NCBI GenBank assembly: GCA_035995885.1
Contig: DASYKC010000228.1
Span: forward strand, 1-8,916
Source of the DNA: Schlegelella_A sp035995885
GTDB taxonomy: Bacteria; Pseudomonadota; Gammaproteobacteria; Burkholderiales; Burkholderiaceae_C
Reading direction: 5' to 3'
Length of the DNA stretch: 8,916 nt
The notes beneath the pieces were generated by a model. That model saw only the letters and a program-made list of their open reading frames with translations, did not search any database and was not told the DNA's origin. Numbering within the stretch: position 1 is the first letter of the stretch; each line of letters starts with the position of its first letter. Both the position numbers and the translations under genes were made by a program. Shown piece by piece: positions 7,027 through 8,916 of this stretch.

Positions 7027-7947
7027 CTACGCGTCGTCGCGGATCTGGCGGCCGGTGAGCTTCAAGAACAGGTCCTCGAGGTTCGCCGGTCGATGCAGGT
7101 AGCGGATGTCGTGGTCCGCGGCGAGCGCATCGAGCAGCGGCTTCGGATCGCGAACGTAGAAGAACACCGTCTCGCCGCTCGTCTCGACGCGATCGGCGAG
7201 CGCCGCGTGGGCGCTGGCGACCTTCGCGGCGCCGTCGCCGTAGACCTCGACGACGTCGCTCTCGAGGTACTCGGCGATGAGCTTTCGCGGCGTTCCCTCG
7301 GCGATCTTCCTGCCGTGGTCGAGGACGATGAGGCGGTCGCACAGGCGCTCGGCCTCGTCCATGAAGTGGGTCGTCAGCAGGATCGACTTGCCCTGCTGGA
7401 GCAGGTTCTGCAGCCGCTCCCACATCAGGTGGCGCGCCTGCGGGTCGAGGCCGGTGGTCGGCTCGTCAAGCAGCAGCAGGTCGGGGTCGTTGACGAGCGC
7501 ACGGCCGAGCGAGAGCCGCCGCTTCATGCCGCCCGAGAGCTCGCCAGGCTTGACGCTGGCCTTCGACTGCAGGGCCGCGAAGTCGAGCAGCTTGGGAACG
7601 CGCTCGTCGATCACGGCTCGCGGCAGGCCGAAGTAGGCGCCGTAGACGCGCAGGTTCTCGGCGCAGCTGAAGTCGGGGTCGAGGCTGTCGAACTGGGTGA
7701 CGACGCCGATCCGCTTCTTGGCCTCGCGAACCTGGGCCGGGACGGGCAGGCCGAAGGCCTCGATCGTGCCGCCGTCGGCGCCGGCGAGGCCGAGGCAGAT
7801 GCGGATCGTCGTCGTCTTGCCGGCGCCGTTCGGGCCGATCACGCCGAGGCATTCGCCTGGCATGATCTCGAGCGAGAGGTCGTCGACGACCGTCGCGGCG
7901 CCGAACTTCTTCGTCAGGTGCGAGATGCGAAGGAGCGGCTCGGGCAT
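7027..7947 (-). CDS. nodI: NodI-type ABC transporter ATP-binding protein
   Basis: Cytoplasmic ATPase that would power the adjacent NodJ-type permease. The 306 residues carry a complete nucleotide-binding domain: Walker A GPNGAGKT at 38-45, Q-loop Gln85 in VVTQFDSLDPDF, signature LSGGM at 137-141, Walker B LLLLDEP at 157-163 and switch His194 in LTTHFMDEAE. The Q-loop wording (TQFDSLDPDFSCAENLRVYG) and the C-terminal extension after residue 230 (ending LEDLFLKLTGRQIRDD) are typical of the NodI/DRA group of drug and lipid exporters. It starts 25 bases after the rplQ stop behind a strong ribosome site, so it is probably read from the rpoA-rplQ transcript. Nod-factor export is the known role of rhizobial NodI; here the substrate is unknown, and drug or lipid export is an equally open reading. 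Confidence 0.92.
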   Translation of the reverse strand: MPEPLLRISHLTKKFGAATVVDDLSLEIMPGECLGVIGPNGAGKTTTIRICLGLAGADGGTIEAFGLPVPAQVREAKKRIGVVTQFDSLDPDFSCAENLRVYGAYFGLPRAVIDERVPKLLDFAALQSKASVKPGELSGGMKRRLSLGRALVNDPDLLLLDEPTTGLDPQARHLMWERLQNLLQQGKSILLTTHFMDEAERLCDRLIVLDHGRKIAEGTPRKLIAEYLESDVVEVYGDGAAKVASAHAALADRVETSGETVFFYVRDPKPLLDALAADHDIRYLHRPANLEDLFLKLTGRQIRDDA

Positions 7948-7953
7948 GCCTGG

Positions 7954-7960
7954 CCTCCCT
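7954..7960 (-). promoter_or_regulatory. Ribosome binding site of the NodI-type ATPase
   Basis: Minus-strand AGGGAGG ends six bases before the ATG at 7947, in the 25-base gap after rplQ. It is strong and supports independent translation of the ATPase from a shared mRNA. Confidence 0.75.
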
Positions 7961-7972
7961 CGCGCGCCGGGA

Positions 7973-8365
7973 TCAGGATTCGCTGACGGCCTCGGTCTCG
8001 ACCGGCACCGGCCGGTCGACGAGCTCGACGAACGCCATCGGCGCGTTGTCGCCGACGCGAAAGCCCATCTTCAGGATCCGCGTGTAGCCGCCCGGCCGCG
8101 CCTGGTAGCGCGGGCCGATCTCGGCGAAGAGCTTGGTGACGATCGCGCGGTCGCGCAGGCGATCGAACGCCAGGCGGCGGTTGGCGAGCGTCGGCTGCTT
8201 GGCGAGCGTGATCAGCGGCTCGACGACGCGGCGCAATTCCTTGGCCTTCGGCAAGGTCGTCTTGATCGCCTCGTGCTGAAGCAGCGAGACGCACATGTTG
8301 CGCAGCATCGCCAGGCGATGCTCGCTCGTGCGGTTGAGCTTTCTGAGCCCGTGTCCGTGACGCAT
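7973..8365 (-). CDS. rplQ: 50S ribosomal protein L17 (bL17)
   Basis: Structural protein of the large ribosomal subunit, which lies near the peptide exit tunnel. The 130 residues are full family length, starting MRHGHGLRKLNRTSEHRLAM, with the conserved core IKTTLPKAKELRRVVEPLIT, then LAFDRLRDRAIVTKLF, GGYTRILKMGFRVGDNAPMA and FVELVDRP, and a short acidic tail. The N-terminal MRHGHGLRKLNRTS form is familiar from Burkholderiales. The ATG follows AAAGGA by seven bases. It is preceded by rpoA, the standard bacterial order, but separated by an unusually structured 101-base spacer. No terminator is visible after it: the 25 bases to the ATPase gene contain only that gene's ribosome site. Confidence 0.98.
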   Translation of the reverse strand: MRHGHGLRKLNRTSEHRLAMLRNMCVSLLQHEAIKTTLPKAKELRRVVEPLITLAKQPTLANRRLAFDRLRDRAIVTKLFAEIGPRYQARPGGYTRILKMGFRVGDNAPMAFVELVDRPVPVETEAVSES

Positions 8366-8372
8366 GGTGCTG

Positions 8373-8378
8373 TCCTTT
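8373..8378 (-). promoter_or_regulatory. Ribosome binding site of rplQ
   Basis: Minus-strand AAAGGA, seven bases before the rplQ ATG, within a purine-rich run CAGGAAAGGA. Confidence 0.7.
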
Positions 8379-8388
8379 CCTGTTGTTG

Positions 8389-8416
8389 ACCGCCAGCCGT
8401 GTCAGGTACTGGCGGT
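8389..8416 (-). other. Stem-loop just upstream of the rplQ ribosome site
   Basis: Perfect eight-base arms ACCGCCAG (8389-8396) and CTGGCGGT (8409-8416) enclose a 12-base loop. On the minus-strand mRNA the hairpin ends about ten bases before the Shine-Dalgarno of rplQ, close enough to affect ribosome loading. No U-tract follows, so it is not an intrinsic terminator. Confidence 0.5.
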
Positions 8417-8424
8417 TGCACCGG

Positions 8425-8463
8425 CGGCCCGAAGGCCGTCACCTCTTTGACGCCTTCGGGCCG
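8425..8463 (-). other. Long stem-loop directly after the rpoA stop
   Basis: Arms CGGCCCGAAGG(C)CGTCA (8425-8441) and TGACGCCTTCGGGCCG (8448-8463) pair over 16 positions with one bulged base and a six-base loop. It begins three bases after the rpoA stop codon (8467-8469). The minus strand continues CCGGTGCAACC, with no U-tract, so it looks like an mRNA stability or processing element, or at most a partial terminator, rather than a full stop before rplQ. Confidence 0.6.
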
Positions 8464-8466
8464 TCC

Positions 8467-8916
8467 CTATCTCTTGTCCAAGCCCTGCGGCGGCCAGTTC
8501 TCGAGGCGAGCGCCGAGCGTGAGCCCGCGCGACGCCAGCACTTCCTTGATCTCGTTCAAGGACTTGCGGCCCAGGTTCGGCGTCTTCAGCAGCTCGGTCT
8601 CGGTGCGCTGGATCAGGTCGCCGATGTAGTAGATGTTCTCGGCCTTCAGGCAGTTCGCCGACCGCACCGTGAGCTCGAGTTCGTCGACCGGGCGCAGCAG
8701 GATCGGGTCGAACTGCGTCGTCGTCTTCGGCATCGGCTCGAACATGTCGCCGATCTGGCCTTCGAGCTGGGCGAACACCGCGAGCTGCTCGACCAGGATC
8801 TTGGCCGACGAGCGGATCGCCTCTTCCGGCGTGATCGCGCCGTTGGTGGCGATCTCCATCACCAGCTTGTCGAGGTCGGTGCGCTGCTCGACGCGGGCGC
8901 TCTCGACCGTGTAGCT
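8467..8916 (-). CDS. rpoA: DNA-directed RNA polymerase alpha subunit (5' part outside window)
   Basis: Alpha subunit, which nucleates RNA polymerase assembly and contacts promoter UP elements and activators. The last 149 residues are visible; bacterial alpha is about 325-330 long, so roughly 180 are missing upstream. The visible part opens SYTVESARVEQRTDLDKLVM, the end of the N-terminal assembly domain, followed by TPEEAIRSSAKILVEQLAVF, a flexible linker around IGDMFEPMPKTTTQFDP, and a complete C-terminal domain: VRSANCLKAENIYYIGDL, KTPNLGRKSLNEIKEVLAS and LENWPPQGLDKR. The Arg, Asn, Cys, Leu and Lys of RSANCLK correspond to the E. coli DNA-contacting Arg265 patch. The linker and C-terminal wording agree with Burkholderiales alpha subunits. 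The frame is open to the window edge without interruption. Confidence 0.98.
   Translation of the reverse strand, partial: SYTVESARVEQRTDLDKLVMEIATNGAITPEEAIRSSAKILVEQLAVFAQLEGQIGDMFEPMPKTTTQFDPILLRPVDELELTVRSANCLKAENIYYIGDLIQRTETELLKTPNLGRKSLNEIKEVLASRGLTLGARLENWPPQGLDKR

Noticed and set aside
6030..7986. Plus-strand open frames of 342 and 326 codons
   Set aside because: Antisense to the NodIJ-type genes, charged low-complexity products, no ribosome sites or recognisable motifs.
8425..8463. The long hairpin after rpoA as a rho-independent terminator
   Set aside because: Neither strand has a U-tract after the stem, and rplQ, which is normally co-transcribed with rpoA, follows. Treated as an mRNA structure instead.

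Overview
The window is high-GC chromosomal DNA of a proteobacterium. Wording of the RNA polymerase alpha subunit, ribosomal protein bL17 and the initiator tRNA points to a betaproteobacterium, most likely Burkholderiales. This placement rests on remembered family sequences, not on a search. Every gene I can support lies on the minus strand, so transcription runs from high to low coordinates. The very long plus-strand reading frames are mirror images of these GC-rich genes.

Layout in the direction of transcription: the 3' part of rpoA (8916-8467), a 101-base spacer with two stem-loops, rplQ (8365-7973), a NodI-type ABC ATPase (7947-7027), its NodJ-type permease (7007-6222), dsbD (6178-4223), an initiator tRNA-fMet (4178-4102) and a clear intrinsic terminator (4090-4062). 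After a 176-base non-coding stretch comes a MexE/OqxA/BpeE-type periplasmic adaptor lipoprotein (3885-2644). Twelve bases later comes a MexF/OqxB/BpeF-type RND pump (2631 to beyond base 1), cut by the window edge.

The first block looks like the tail of the ribosomal-protein/rpoA transcription unit. Gaps from rplQ to the tRNA are 25, 19, 43 and 44 bases, and I see no intrinsic terminator until after the tRNA. An exporter of unknown substrate (NodIJ-type) and a membrane reductant conduit (DsbD) therefore appear to be co-transcribed with core translation and transcription genes, at least in part. The second block is a separate multidrug efflux operon. Its outer-membrane channel, if present, would lie beyond base 1, and no regulator gene is visible beside it.

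I found no mobile element, CRISPR array, integrase or clearly new system. The points most worth a second look are the NodIJ pair inside the rpoA-rplQ-dsbD neighbourhood, the paired stem-loops between rpoA and rplQ, the initiator tRNA at the end of a protein operon, and the nested inverted repeat upstream of the efflux operon.
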